A stretch of DNA of 64,000 bases from assembly GCA_902560025.1 (NCBI GenBank), contig CACEKL010000003.1:1-64000 (forward strand), read 5' to 3'. This DNA comes from an uncultured Bacteroidota bacterium (lineage in GTDB: Bacteria; Bacteroidota; Bacteroidia; Flavobacteriales; Flavobacteriaceae). Numbering within the stretch: position 1 is the first letter of the stretch; each line of letters opens with the position of its first letter. The position numbers and the translations under genes are program-made. Under the pieces are notes generated by a model. That model was not told the origin of the DNA, made no database searches, and saw nothing but the letters and a program-made list of their open reading frames with translations. This document shows positions 26,096 to 35,094 of the stretch, piece after piece.

Positions 26096-26757
26096 TTGAA
26101 TTCTTTTAAGTATAAAATATTAGATCTAACAAATAGCTCCTCTGAATACCATTTATCTTTTCTAGCTTTATTTATTATTTTTAAATGATTTTCATCAGAG
26201 TATGCATAATCTCTCATGCTCTTCTCACTCATCCATATACTTACAGTAGCTTGTTCTATAATTGGAAGTTCACCAATACCTTTGTAAAACTCTGCTCCAC
26301 TATGACTTTTTATAGATTTAGCAGCTAAGGAGGTATTAACTAGAAAATTTATTAGCTTATTGAGCTTTACTCTTGCTCTTGTTAAGACAATGATCTTTCC
26401 TCCTCCATATGAACTGATATTTTTAAATGGATTTATTCCATTCCATGATCCATTAAAATTATATGGATCAAATTTAATTTCAACTCGTTTTGAGGATTTA
26501 CCTATTATTTTGTTTATGATATTATTTTCGTCAATAAATTTTTTTCTGTAATGATCATTTTTCCAGGAAGTGATCAATACATAAGATGAAAAGTCCGGAA
26601 TCAAACTAAACCCGCCATTAGAGCCAGTTCCAAAAAGTTTAATAAATTTCAGGCCATTAGAGCTGATAAGACTTTTATTGAATGTGTAAGCACCCATAAG
26701 CTTAAGCATCCAAATCTTATTATTTTTAAAATAAAATAGATCTAAGTAATAGGTCAA
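26092..26757 (-). CDS. CrtA-like spheroidene monooxygenase family protein
   Basis: 221 aa. It resembles CrtA, the haem-containing monooxygenase that adds a 2-keto group to acyclic carotenoids in Rhodobacter. Matching segments in order: LFYFKNNKIWMLKLMGAY, KFIKLFGTGSNGGFSLIPD, FNGSWNGINPF, VLTRARVKLNKLINF, GIGELPIIEQATVSIW and WYSEELFVRSNILYL. The start is taken as TTG; an in-frame TAA lies two codons upstream, and the next ATG (residue 17) would remove the conserved first strand. First gene of the crtA-crtD-cruF operon, with a 4-base overlap to crtD. The actual substrate in this organism is inferred. Confidence 0.75.
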   Translation of the reverse strand: MTYYLDLFYFKNNKIWMLKLMGAYTFNKSLISSNGLKFIKLFGTGSNGGFSLIPDFSSYVLITSWKNDHYRKKFIDENNIINKIIGKSSKRVEIKFDPYNFNGSWNGINPFKNISSYGGGKIIVLTRARVKLNKLINFLVNTSLAAKSIKSHSGAEFYKGIGELPIIEQATVSIWMSEKSMRDYAYSDENHLKIINKARKDKWYSEELFVRSNILYLKEFN

Positions 26758-26786
26758 ATTTTAAGATTTAGGAAACATTAAGATAC

Positions 26787-26814
26787 AAAAAAACTCTACT
26801 AAAAAGTAGAGTTT
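26787..26814 (-). terminator. Terminator of tRNA-Phe
   Basis: AAACTCTAC (26791-26799) pairs with GTAGAGTTT (26806-26814); on the minus strand the hairpin is followed by a run of T. It lies just downstream of tRNA-Phe and upstream of the crtA-like gene. Confidence 0.8.
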
Positions 26815-26819
26815 ATTTG

Positions 26820-26892
26820 TGGTACCACCAGGAATCGAACCAGGGACACAAGGATTTTCAGTCCTTTGCTCTACCAACTGAGCTATGGTACC
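26820..26892 (-). tRNA. tRNA-Phe (anticodon GAA)
   Basis: A 73-nt cloverleaf on the minus strand: acceptor GGTACCA pairs with TGGTACC, discriminator A, D loop with AGTTGGTAGA, anticodon stem AGGAC/ATCCT region around GAA, and T loop GGTTCGATTCC. GAA reads phenylalanine codons. CCA is not encoded. Confidence 0.97.
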
Positions 26893-26902
26893 AAAAGCAT
26901 GG

Positions 26903-26910
26903 CAAATATA
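26903..26910 (-). promoter_or_regulatory. -7 element for tRNA-Phe (TATATTTG)
   Basis: TATATTTGCC on the minus strand, 10 bases upstream of the tRNA-Phe 5' end, the same distance and sequence as before tRNA-Asp. A TTTG lies further upstream at a spacing slightly longer than usual. Confidence 0.55.
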
Positions 26911-26968
26911 TTAATATTTAAATAAAGCTGTATTCAAATGTTTCTTTAATTTTATAAAAAATTCCTTA

Positions 26969-27700
26969 ATGAATTTAGTGATTGACATCGGTAACAGTAA
27001 GGTCAAATTTTTTCTATTTGAGAATAATAAAACCATATATAAAGAAATTTGTGATAACCAAGATTTCAAGAAAACATTAGATTCAATTTCTAATAAAAAT
27101 AATATCAAAAATGTAATTTCTTCTAGTGTATCTTCTAATTACGATCTATATATAGAAGAGAGTTTAAACAACTCAAAGTATATTAGTTTATCAAATGATA
27201 ACTTGTTAATTCCCTTTAAAAATAATTACAAGACAAAAAAATCTTTGGGTCAAGATAGAATTGCTCTTGTTTCATCTGCTATATATAATTATCCTAATCA
27301 AGATAATTTAATAATAGACCTGGGTACATGTATAACATATGATTTTGTAGATTCAAATAAAACATATCATGGAGGAGCAATATCACCGGGGTTTAAACTT
27401 AGATACAGTAGTTTAAATACATATACTTCTAATTTACCATTATTGGAGTTTGAAGAAACTGAAAATATAATTGGTTCAACTACAAATGAGTCAATTCATT
27501 CAGGAATATATAATGGAGTTATTGCTGAGGTAAATAATTATATAGAGTTACTTAAAAAAGAATACCCAAAGCTTAATGTTATTATAGTTGGAGGATTTTC
27601 AAAGTTCTTGCTTAATAGGATAAAAAATGCAATATTTGCGGACCAAGACTTTTTAGCTAAGGGTTTAAACTATATTATAAATTATAATGAAAATAGATAA
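26969..27700 (+). CDS. coaX: Type III pantothenate kinase
   Basis: Phosphorylates pantothenate, the first step of CoA synthesis. 243 aa, normal for CoaX. The ASKHA-fold motifs are visible: phosphate-1 MNLVIDIGNSKVKFFLF, the substrate segment KSLGQDRIALVSSA, the catalytic aspartate region LIIDLGTCITYDFV, GGAISPGFKLR, and the adenosine segment VIIVGGFSKFL. First gene of a plus-strand flavobacterial operon; its end overlaps the next gene by 14 bases. Confidence 0.95.
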   Translation: MNLVIDIGNSKVKFFLFENNKTIYKEICDNQDFKKTLDSISNKNNIKNVISSSVSSNYDLYIEESLNNSKYISLSNDNLLIPFKNNYKTKKSLGQDRIALVSSAIYNYPNQDNLIIDLGTCITYDFVDSNKTYHGGAISPGFKLRYSSLNTYTSNLPLLEFEETENIIGSTTNESIHSGIYNGVIAEVNNYIELLKKEYPKLNVIIVGGFSKFLLNRIKNAIFADQDFLAKGLNYIINYNENR

Positions 27701-28964
27701 AATTCCATCCATTTTAGTTTACTTACTATTTTCATCAATATTTGCCTTTTCTCAAAACAATACAAGATCTCCATATTCTCTTAACGAATTAGGTGAAATA
27801 AACTTTCTTGGTAATATATCTAATATTTCTATGGGAGGGGTTGACTCAGCTATTGATTCAATTGAATTTAATATTAATAACCCATCGTCTCTTGCAAAAT
27901 TAAATACTACGAATTATCAAATTGGAACTTTTTATAAATCAATTGGGATCTCAAATAGTGTATCAACAGAAAGAGCGAATGCAGCTAATATAAACTATAT
28001 TGCTATTGGAATTCCTGTTAAAAGATTTGGATTTGGATTTGGTGTTTTGCCATATTCTTCATTAGGATTTAACCTTCAAACTTCAGAAGAATTTAATAAT
28101 GAAAATATAATAGATACTAGATTTTTCGGAGCTGATGGAAACCTTAATAGGGCATTTTTATCCTTAGGAGTTCCCCTTCATAAATATTTTTCAATTGGTG
28201 CAACTCTTAATTATAATTTTGGAAAATTTTCTTACGAAAAGTATAACCAATATGACGGAATTAATTATGGAACTTACTCAAATAGTAGCTCAGAAATTAC
28301 CGGTTTTACCTATAGTCTGTCCTCAAGTATCTCTTTTCCATTAAAGGATGACATATCACTTAATTTAGTATACAATTATAATCTATCTGACTATCTGAAC
28401 TCATATAATACGGAGTTTATTTACACATCCACTTCCTCTTCTATCAATGCTGAATCATTAGGAGATTTTGTTGATGTAGACCTATCAAATTCAGGATTAG
28501 AGAATACTATTCTACTTGTACCAAAAAAATCTATTTACTCCATTGGATTAGAGAAAAAAAATAAATGGTTTTTAGGAGCACAATTTGAAAACAAAATGTC
28601 ATCTGATTTTGAAAATAAGTTTTTAAATATTGAAAACGTATCATACAGAGACTCTAAGATATTCTCAATAGGAGGATATTTTATACCAGATGCCTCATCT
28701 TTAACCAGTTACTGGAAAAGGGTCATATATAGATTTGGTTTAAAAAATGAAGAAAAAAGTATTATTATAAATAATTTGCCTATAAATCATTTTAGTTTAA
28801 ATTTGGGACTTGGTTTACCTCTTTCAGGCTTGTCTAAAGCTAATATAGGTCTTGAGTTTGGTAAAACAGGTGACGATAAAAACTCCTTAAGAGAGAATTA
28901 TGTTGCTCTTAGATTGGGCTTATCGTTAAATGACATTTGGTTTATTAAGAGAAAGTTTAACTAA
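27687..28964 (+). CDS. Outer-membrane beta-barrel protein (FadL/porin-like)
   Basis: 425 aa. A signal peptide ending SSIFAFSQ is followed by a mature protein beginning with NTRSPYSLNELGEINF, the usual start of this flavobacterial barrel family. The rest shows many alternating hydrophobic, aromatic-rich strands (IAIGIPVKRFGFGFGVLPYS, YFSIGATLNYNFGKF, IGLEFGKTGDD) and ends with a strand plus basic tail. Membership of the FadL-like group is inferred from the pattern; the cargo is unknown. It overlaps coaX by 14 bases, and a tetratricopeptide protein follows. Confidence 0.75.
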   Translation: MKIDKIPSILVYLLFSSIFAFSQNNTRSPYSLNELGEINFLGNISNISMGGVDSAIDSIEFNINNPSSLAKLNTTNYQIGTFYKSIGISNSVSTERANAANINYIAIGIPVKRFGFGFGVLPYSSLGFNLQTSEEFNNENIIDTRFFGADGNLNRAFLSLGVPLHKYFSIGATLNYNFGKFSYEKYNQYDGINYGTYSNSSSEITGFTYSLSSSISFPLKDDISLNLVYNYNLSDYLNSYNTEFIYTSTSSSINAESLGDFVDVDLSNSGLENTILLVPKKSIYSIGLEKKNKWFLGAQFENKMSSDFENKFLNIENVSYRDSKIFSIGGYFIPDASSLTSYWKRVIYRFGLKNEEKSIIINNLPINHFSLNLGLGLPLSGLSKANIGLEFGKTGDDKNSLRENYVALRLGLSLNDIWFIKRKFN

Positions 28965-29013
28965 ACTTTTTAATATTTAAAATGTCTAATGAAAGTATAA
29001 TTAAATTAAAAAT

Positions 29014-30405
29014 ATGAATAACTTAAGGTTCTTTAGAAGTTTAATTTTAATCTTATTTACAGTCCCAAGTTTTTCCCAACTTAGCTCTAATGAGTGTTTG
29101 GAACAACTATCAATTTTTGCTGAATCAGCAAAAATTAGAAATTATCAAGCTGCATATGAGCCATGGAAGAAAGTACTTGATAATTGTCCTAAATTGAATG
29201 TTGCAACTTACCAATTTGGTGAAAGAATTCTTAAGGATTTTATATCAAAGTCAACTAGCCCAGAAGATAAGGCTAGTTACACAAATGATTTGCTCGATCT
29301 ATATGATAAATGGGCTGAAAACTTTCCAACTAGAAAGGGTGTTAATCAAATAGGTAAAATCTTCAGTAGTAAAGGACAAGCAATGCTTGATAATGGTATT
29401 GAGGATAAAAACTTAATTTATGAAACATTTGATTATGCATTTCAAAATGACCCTTCTAGTTTTACAAGTCCAAAGTCCTTAGCTTATTATTTTATTACAG
29501 GTTATGATTTATACAAATCAGGTACAAAAATTGAACTAGAGGATCTATTTGAGAAATATGAGGAGCTTACCGAAAAATTTCAGCTACTTCAAACTAATAT
29601 TTCAAAGAATCTTGATTTAATTCTAAAGAAAGAAGAGTCTGGTGCTGCCTTGACCTCATCTGAAACTAGAAATAAAAAAATATACAATACCAACACAAAT
29701 GCAGTTGGTTCTTATCTTCAATTGCTAGATCAAACTATTGCAAAAGAAGCTACATGTGAAATTTTAATTCCACTTTATACAAAGAACTTTGATGAAAACA
29801 AAAATAATCCAATCTGGATAAGAAGAGCTGCTGGTAGATTAGATGGTAAAGATTGTTCAGATGACCCGCTTTTTGTTACATTAGTTGAGCAACTCCACAG
29901 TTTGGAACCTTCAGCTGATTCAGCTTATTATTTAGGAATTTTAAATGATAAGCAAGGAAATGCTGATGAAGCTCTGAAATATTATCAAGAATCAGTTGCT
30001 CTTGAAACAGATAATTATAAAAAAGCAAATATTCTATATAAAATTGCAGTTAAATTTAGAAATGCTGGAAGAAGAGTTTCCTCAAGAGACTATGCTGAAC
30101 AAGCGTTATCATTCCAACCATCTTTAGGTAGAGCTTATCTATTAATAGCAAATTTATATGCTGATAGTGCAAATGGTTGTGGAGATACACAATTTAATAA
30201 AAGAGCTGTTTTTTGGCTTGCTGCTCAAACTGCTCAAAAGGCAGGTAGAGTTGATGCCTCACTAAAAAGACTTTCTGATAGAACTGCTGCTGCATTTAAT
30301 GGTAGGGCCCCAACTAAAACAGATATCTTTACTGAAGGTAATCAAGGTTCTACTATATCATTTACGTGCTGGATTAGAAGAAGTGTAAAGGTTCCAAACC
30401 TTTAA
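29014..30405 (+). CDS. Secreted tetratricopeptide-repeat protein
   Basis: 463 aa with an N-terminal signal peptide (LILILFTVPSFSQ). The body is helical, with clear TPR units near residues 300-375, for example SAYYLGILNDKQGNADEAL and ANILYKIAVKFRNAGRRVS. The order outer-membrane barrel, TPR protein, LptC is a conserved flavobacterial arrangement, so an envelope-assembly role is likely, but no specific function can be assigned. The C-terminal part has several Ala- and Arg-rich helices and a late cysteine pair (Cys near 389 and 454). Confidence 0.75.
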   Translation: MNNLRFFRSLILILFTVPSFSQLSSNECLEQLSIFAESAKIRNYQAAYEPWKKVLDNCPKLNVATYQFGERILKDFISKSTSPEDKASYTNDLLDLYDKWAENFPTRKGVNQIGKIFSSKGQAMLDNGIEDKNLIYETFDYAFQNDPSSFTSPKSLAYYFITGYDLYKSGTKIELEDLFEKYEELTEKFQLLQTNISKNLDLILKKEESGAALTSSETRNKKIYNTNTNAVGSYLQLLDQTIAKEATCEILIPLYTKNFDENKNNPIWIRRAAGRLDGKDCSDDPLFVTLVEQLHSLEPSADSAYYLGILNDKQGNADEALKYYQESVALETDNYKKANILYKIAVKFRNAGRRVSSRDYAEQALSFQPSLGRAYLLIANLYADSANGCGDTQFNKRAVFWLAAQTAQKAGRVDASLKRLSDRTAAAFNGRAPTKTDIFTEGNQGSTISFTCWIRRSVKVPNL

Positions 30406-30406
30406 A

Positions 30407-30928
30407 ATGAGATTTACTTTTTTTTTAATTTTTGTAGTCTTCATTTCTTGTGATACTGATAGGCAAATCATTGAGAGTGAAGAGGTAAATATTCCACTTA
30501 GTATTGCCAACAATTTTACTATGACCTATACTGATTCCAGTCAAGTCAAGTCATACGTATCTGGCAATAAACACTTTGACTATTCAAATAATATTCTTAA
30601 TTATTCTGAGTTTTTCGATGACGTTGAGCTAATAATCTATGATGATAATAAAACATCAACAATTAAGTCAGACTATGCAATTGTATATAATTCATTTAGA
30701 TTTATGGAATTTAAAGGCAATGTAGAGATAACAACTACAGATGGTGAATTATTGGTTACAGATCAGTTATACTACGATACAGAAAATGAATGGCTTTTTA
30801 CTGAAGACAAATTTGAATATACAGATAAGTCTAACAAAATAATAGCTAATAGACTTGATTCTAACAGAGACTTTACCGATCTTGTAACAGGTAATCTAAC
30901 GGGATCTATTAATATAACTGAACAATGA
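30407..30928 (+). CDS. lptC: LptC-like LPS transport lipoprotein
   Basis: 173 aa. Signal peptide MRFTFFLIFVVFISC with a lipidated cysteine near 15. The mature part is a repeating beta structure with DYSNNILNYSEFFDDVEL, KSDYAIVYNSFRFMEFKGNVEIT and LLVTDQLYYDTENEWLFTED, the OstA/LptC pattern. LptC bridges the inner membrane to carry lipopolysaccharide towards the outer membrane; in Bacteroidetes it is often a lipoprotein. It lies 1 base after the TPR gene and overlaps the next gene by 4 bases. LptE is at 52 kb in this window. Confidence 0.82.
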   Translation: MRFTFFLIFVVFISCDTDRQIIESEEVNIPLSIANNFTMTYTDSSQVKSYVSGNKHFDYSNNILNYSEFFDDVELIIYDDNKTSTIKSDYAIVYNSFRFMEFKGNVEITTTDGELLVTDQLYYDTENEWLFTEDKFEYTDKSNKIIANRLDSNRDFTDLVTGNLTGSINITEQ

Positions 30929-31110
30929 AAAACTTTCTTATTTCTGAAATAATCTATTGGGTAATTGCTGTAATTTCATTGTTTAGTGTAATTGAGAATT
31001 GGACAATTAATAGTGATAGGGCCTATATTTTTCTTGGGTTTTGTATACTATCTGTTTTTATGGCTTTATTTAGAAGGCATTTTAGAAAAAAGTACGCAAA
31101 TAGAAAGTAA
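30925..31110 (+). CDS. Small two-pass membrane protein
   Basis: 61 aa with two hydrophobic segments (about residues 5-22 and 31-48) and a strongly basic tail (RRHFRKKYANRK). It overlaps lptC by 4 bases and is directly followed by the CorC-like gene, so it is translated from the same transcript. Comparable small membrane proteins are found at this place in other flavobacteria; the function is unknown. Confidence 0.7.
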   Translation: MKNFLISEIIYWVIAVISLFSVIENWTINSDRAYIFLGFCILSVFMALFRRHFRKKYANRK

Positions 31111-32361
31111 ATGATTATAGTCTTTAGTCTTTTATTATCTGCTTTCTTCTCAGGAATGGAAATTGCTTATGTTTCCTCCAATAGATTGAATTTAGAAATA
31201 GAGAAGAACAAATCGGGATTAATACCTAAAGTATTATCTATAATAACCCAAAATCCATCAAGATTTATTGCAACTATGCTTATTGGTAACAATTTTGCTC
31301 TTGTTATTTATGGAATTTTTATGGGACAATTTATAATTGATAATATTCCTTTTATAGATTTAGCCTCTGTCAATGAATTTTCTGCTCTTTTAATTCAAAC
31401 TTTTATTTCAACATTTTTAATTTTAATTGCTGCAGAATTTATACCTAAGGTATTGTTTCAAATATATTCAAATTTATCAATGAAGGTTTTCTCAATACCT
31501 GCATATATATTCTATATACTTCTTTATCCAATTACAAGTCTGGTCACTATTATATCAAATTTCATACTAAAGACTTTTTTTAAAGTTGATCCTGAAGAAT
31601 CTAAAATCTCATTTTCAAAATTAGAATTAGAAAGCTACATAGAGAATGAAATAGAAAACTCTGATGAAACTTTAGATTCAGAAATTGAAATTTTTCAAAA
31701 TGCTTTAGAGCTATCTGAAGTTAAGGCAAGAGATGTAATGGTTCCAAGGGCAGAAATTATTGCTGTTGATAAATCTATTGAAATTGAAAAGATTAAAAAA
31801 ATATTAACTGAAACCGGCCTATCAAAGATTCCTGTATATGTTGATACAATTGACGATATTATTGGTTATATACACTCATTTGATTTCTTAAAGAAACCAG
31901 ATAACCTAAAAGAACTTATTTTACCCGTTGAATTTGTGCCAGAGCCAATGTTAGTGAATGATGTTCTTGAATTATTAACAAGGCAAAGAAAAAGTATTGC
32001 AGTTGTAATTGATGAGTATGGTGGAACTTCTGGTATTATAACTGTTGAGGATATTGTAGAAGAATTGTTTGGAGAAATTGAAGACGAACACGATAACTAT
32101 GATTATTTTGAAAAGAAAATCTCTGAAAATACCTATGAGCTATCTGCAAGGTTAGAGATTGAGTATCTGAATAAATCACATAACCTTAATCTTCCTGAAA
32201 GCGAGACATATGATACACTTGGAGGTTTAATAGTATTCAATGTGGAGGAAATTCCAAAAGTTGATGATGAAATTAAAATTGGTCAATATTCAATAAAAAT
32301 TATTGAAGCAAGCTCATCAAAAATTGAAAAAGTACTACTAAAAAAAATTGAACAAGAATAG
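31111..32361 (+). CDS. CNNM/CorC-family transporter-like protein (HlyC/CorC)
   Basis: 416 aa. An N-terminal DUF21/CNNM membrane domain (about residues 1-190, beginning SLLLSAFFSGMEIAYVSSN) is followed by a CBS pair (about 205-330, with ARDVMVPRAEI and VVIDEYGGTSGIITVEDI) and a CorC/HlyC C-terminal domain (about 345-416). The family handles or regulates Mg2+ and other divalent cations; older names call it haemolysin. It begins right after the stop of the small membrane protein. Topology and substrate are inferred from family. Confidence 0.9.
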   Translation: MIIVFSLLLSAFFSGMEIAYVSSNRLNLEIEKNKSGLIPKVLSIITQNPSRFIATMLIGNNFALVIYGIFMGQFIIDNIPFIDLASVNEFSALLIQTFISTFLILIAAEFIPKVLFQIYSNLSMKVFSIPAYIFYILLYPITSLVTIISNFILKTFFKVDPEESKISFSKLELESYIENEIENSDETLDSEIEIFQNALELSEVKARDVMVPRAEIIAVDKSIEIEKIKKILTETGLSKIPVYVDTIDDIIGYIHSFDFLKKPDNLKELILPVEFVPEPMLVNDVLELLTRQRKSIAVVIDEYGGTSGIITVEDIVEELFGEIEDEHDNYDYFEKKISENTYELSARLEIEYLNKSHNLNLPESETYDTLGGLIVFNVEEIPKVDDEIKIGQYSIKIIEASSSKIEKVLLKKIEQE

Positions 32362-32405
32362 TATAAATAAATACTTAGTTGTATTTTCGAAAATTATTAA
32401 AAAAT

Positions 32406-34193
32406 ATGGCTATACTCGGACAAATTAGAAAAAGATCTATATTCCTTATAATAGTAATAGGGATGGCGCTATTTGCATTTGTTATCTCTGGTGTTTTTAC
32501 CTCAAATGGTGGATTTAGCTCCAATAAGCCAATTGGTGAAATTAATGGTGAAGAAATTGACTTTGAGATTTTCAACATGATGGTCGAACAAGCTCAAACG
32601 GTATATGGACTAAATACAATAAACGCAGTAAACTTTGCATGGAATCAAGGTGTTAAAAATCAATCTCTAATTCAAGAGCTGGATAAACTTGGAATAGATG
32701 CTGGTAAGAATCAATTAGAACAAATTATCTCAAGTGATGAATCTATTGTTTTAAATCCTTTATTTCAAAATGAAATAGGTTTATTTGACTTTAACAAATT
32801 TTCAAATTATATAGCTCAATTAAAGACATCTAATCCAACAGTTTATAATTCTTGGAGGTTACAAGAAGAAAATATTATATCTCTTGCAAAGCAAAAAATT
32901 TATTTTGATTTAATTAAATCAAGTGTAATATATACTAACGTTGAATCAAATATTCAGTATCATTTAGAAAATGACAAAGTAAACATTGAATATCTAAGAA
33001 TTCCTTATGAATTAGTCCCTGACTCACTTATTAAAATAAAAGATTCAGAAATTAATTCCTATGTAAGAAATAGAAAAGATGTTTATGAAATTGGAGCATC
33101 TAAAAAAGTTGAATTTGTATATGTGCCTGATATAGCGAGTGATATTGATATAAATAATATTAGAACAAATCTTGAGCAGCTTAGAGATGGATTCAATCAA
33201 CTTAATCAAATCACAAACTCGAATGAATATGTTGAAGGTTTCAGTAGTGTAAAAGATTATTCTGAGTTTATTGATATATACTCTGAAGTAGCCTGGGACT
33301 CGATTTATAAAACCAAACAAGAATTATCAAGTGATTTTTCTGATATTCTTTATGGGCTTAATGTTGGCCAGGTTTTTGGTCCATATCAAGATGGTAATTT
33401 TTATAAAATTACAAGAATGATTGATAAAAAAAGAGATGGTAATTTAAATAAAGTCTTACTTGCTGACGTAGCAATTGAAATTATACCATCTAATGAATCT
33501 TCTAATGAAAACTTTAGGAAAGCTTCTCAGGTTGAATTTGATGCTAATAATGGTTTTTCACTTAATCAAAGTGATGCAAATTTACAAATAAGTACCTTTG
33601 AATCTTTCGAAGATTTTGATGAAGGTTTACCTGGTATAATTAATTCTAGACAAGTTATTAAGTGGATGTATGATGATGATTCTAGGGTTGGAGATGTAAG
33701 AAGGTTTACCCTAAACGATGGCTATATTGTAGCTAAGATTATCGAATTTAACAAGACTAGACTTCCAGATATTGAAGATGTTAAAACTGAGATTTCACAA
33801 ATTCTAATTCAAAATAAAAAATACGATTTCTTAAAAAATAAATACAAATCAACATTGAACATAGATACTATTGCAGAGGAAAATAATCTAGAAGTTGAAA
33901 ATGCATCTGCAGTTACTCAATATGATCCAATTCTTGTTGGAGCTGGTGTAGAACCGTATATCATAGGTTCTTCTTTTTCTCTTGAGCCCAACGAAATATC
34001 TGAGTTATTAAAGGGTAACAATGGTGTCTATATTATAAGACTTTTATCAAAGGAAATTGCTGAAGAAATTAATCTTGGTCAAGCAATATCTAATTCTTTA
34101 AGTGATAGAGAGATTGAAAGAATTTCAACTTTGATTCCAGAAGTGCTTGAGTCAAAAGCTGAAATTGTTGATAACAGAAGCTTTTATTACTAA
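32406..34193 (+). CDS. ppiD: PpiD-like periplasmic chaperone lacking the parvulin domain
   Basis: 595 aa from the ATG of MAILGQIRKRSIFLIIVIGM; the first 25 residues hold the membrane anchor. The SurA-N-like chaperone region (about 35-190, with IGEINGEEIDFEIFNMMVE) and the flanking segments GPYQDGNFYKITRM (about 330) and RQVIKWMYDDDSRVGDVRRF (about 420) align with flavobacterial PpiD. In those homologues of about 700 aa a peptidyl-prolyl isomerase (parvulin) domain lies between them. Here the chain passes directly from KITRMIDKKRDGN to KVLLADVAIEI, so the isomerase domain is absent. A holdase role for outer-membrane proteins is likely. The last 4 bases overlap the convergent GHMP kinase gene. 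Confidence 0.85.
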   Translation: MAILGQIRKRSIFLIIVIGMALFAFVISGVFTSNGGFSSNKPIGEINGEEIDFEIFNMMVEQAQTVYGLNTINAVNFAWNQGVKNQSLIQELDKLGIDAGKNQLEQIISSDESIVLNPLFQNEIGLFDFNKFSNYIAQLKTSNPTVYNSWRLQEENIISLAKQKIYFDLIKSSVIYTNVESNIQYHLENDKVNIEYLRIPYELVPDSLIKIKDSEINSYVRNRKDVYEIGASKKVEFVYVPDIASDIDINNIRTNLEQLRDGFNQLNQITNSNEYVEGFSSVKDYSEFIDIYSEVAWDSIYKTKQELSSDFSDILYGLNVGQVFGPYQDGNFYKITRMIDKKRDGNLNKVLLADVAIEIIPSNESSNENFRKASQVEFDANNGFSLNQSDANLQISTFESFEDFDEGLPGIINSRQVIKWMYDDDSRVGDVRRFTLNDGYIVAKIIEFNKTRLPDIEDVKTEISQILIQNKKYDFLKNKYKSTLNIDTIAEENNLEVENASAVTQYDPILVGAGVEPYIIGSSFSLEPNEISELLKGNNGVYIIRLLSKEIAEEINLGQAISNSLSDREIERISTLIPEVLESKAEIVDNRSFYY

Positions 34194-35092
34194 ACTAAAG
34201 CTAATTCATTATAATTTAGTACTGTATTAAATCCCTTACTTTTAAAATAGTCAGTTGGATTTTTATCTAATGCAGAAGCAAGAATAAAATCACCTCCCCA
34301 TGCACCTAAACTTTTAATTTCACCATCAAAATCATTAAATAGTTTATCCTTAATTTTCTCTTTTGATGTTAGTTTTGACACTATGTTTTCATGTTCTTTT
34401 ATTAATGAATTAAATTCTAACTGATCTTTACATAAAATGATCCTTTTTGTAATATCTGAGATCTCAGTAATACCAATTTTTGAATTTATCTTTTCTCTAA
34501 AACTTTTTATTTCATCTAAAGAATTCTGTTTCTTATTTAAATAGATAAAATGTAATTTATCTCTAAAAGATGGATTAAAATTAATTTGTTTTATTTCTTT
34601 TTTATTATCATTTATTCTATACAGCAACGAGCTACTTGAATCAGCACATGCAATATCATACCCACTTCCGTTAAAAAATTTATTATTTAACTCATAAGGA
34701 TCAACGCCTGAAAATTTTGAAAGATTATTGATAAGAGTTGATGAAGATCCTAAACCCCAATCTTTGTCAAATGTTAATTCTGTATTTATTATTGAACCAT
34801 TTGACTTTAAAAAATTACTTTCTTTTTTTCGAATAAAACTTATAAGTTCTTTTATAATTTCTGAAACTTCTTTAGATGATGAATATTTAACCTTTAAGCT
34901 ATCTTTATCTAGTTCACACTTAAACCAAATCTCTTTATTTATATTATAACTTGTCCAATTGATTATATTAGAGTCATTGTCATTTATTTCTAAATATTGT
35001 CCGTATACTGTGGGTACTGCTAAAGATAATGCTCCATTAAGAACAAAATACTCTCCTGTTATTAATATTTTACCATTACTATAAAATTTCAT
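34190..35092 (-). CDS. GYDIA-family GHMP kinase (mevalonate pathway)
   Basis: 300 aa. It starts with the GHMP pattern FYSNGKILITGEYFVLNGA and carries the ATP loop WGLGSSSTLINNL (about residues 111-123) and the motif SGYDIACADSSS that names the family. It is directly downstream (2-base gap) of HMG-CoA reductase, so it most likely phosphorylates mevalonate or a later intermediate in isoprenoid synthesis. The precise step cannot be told from sequence. Convergent with ppiD, with a 4-base overlap. Confidence 0.85.
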   Translation of the reverse strand: MKFYSNGKILITGEYFVLNGALSLAVPTVYGQYLEINDNDSNIINWTSYNINKEIWFKCELDKDSLKVKYSSSKEVSEIIKELISFIRKKESNFLKSNGSIINTELTFDKDWGLGSSSTLINNLSKFSGVDPYELNNKFFNGSGYDIACADSSSSLLYRINDNKKEIKQINFNPSFRDKLHFIYLNKKQNSLDEIKSFREKINSKIGITEISDITKRIILCKDQLEFNSLIKEHENIVSKLTSKEKIKDKLFNDFDGEIKSLGAWGGDFILASALDKNPTDYFKSKGFNTVLNYNELALV

Positions 35093-35094
35093 AT

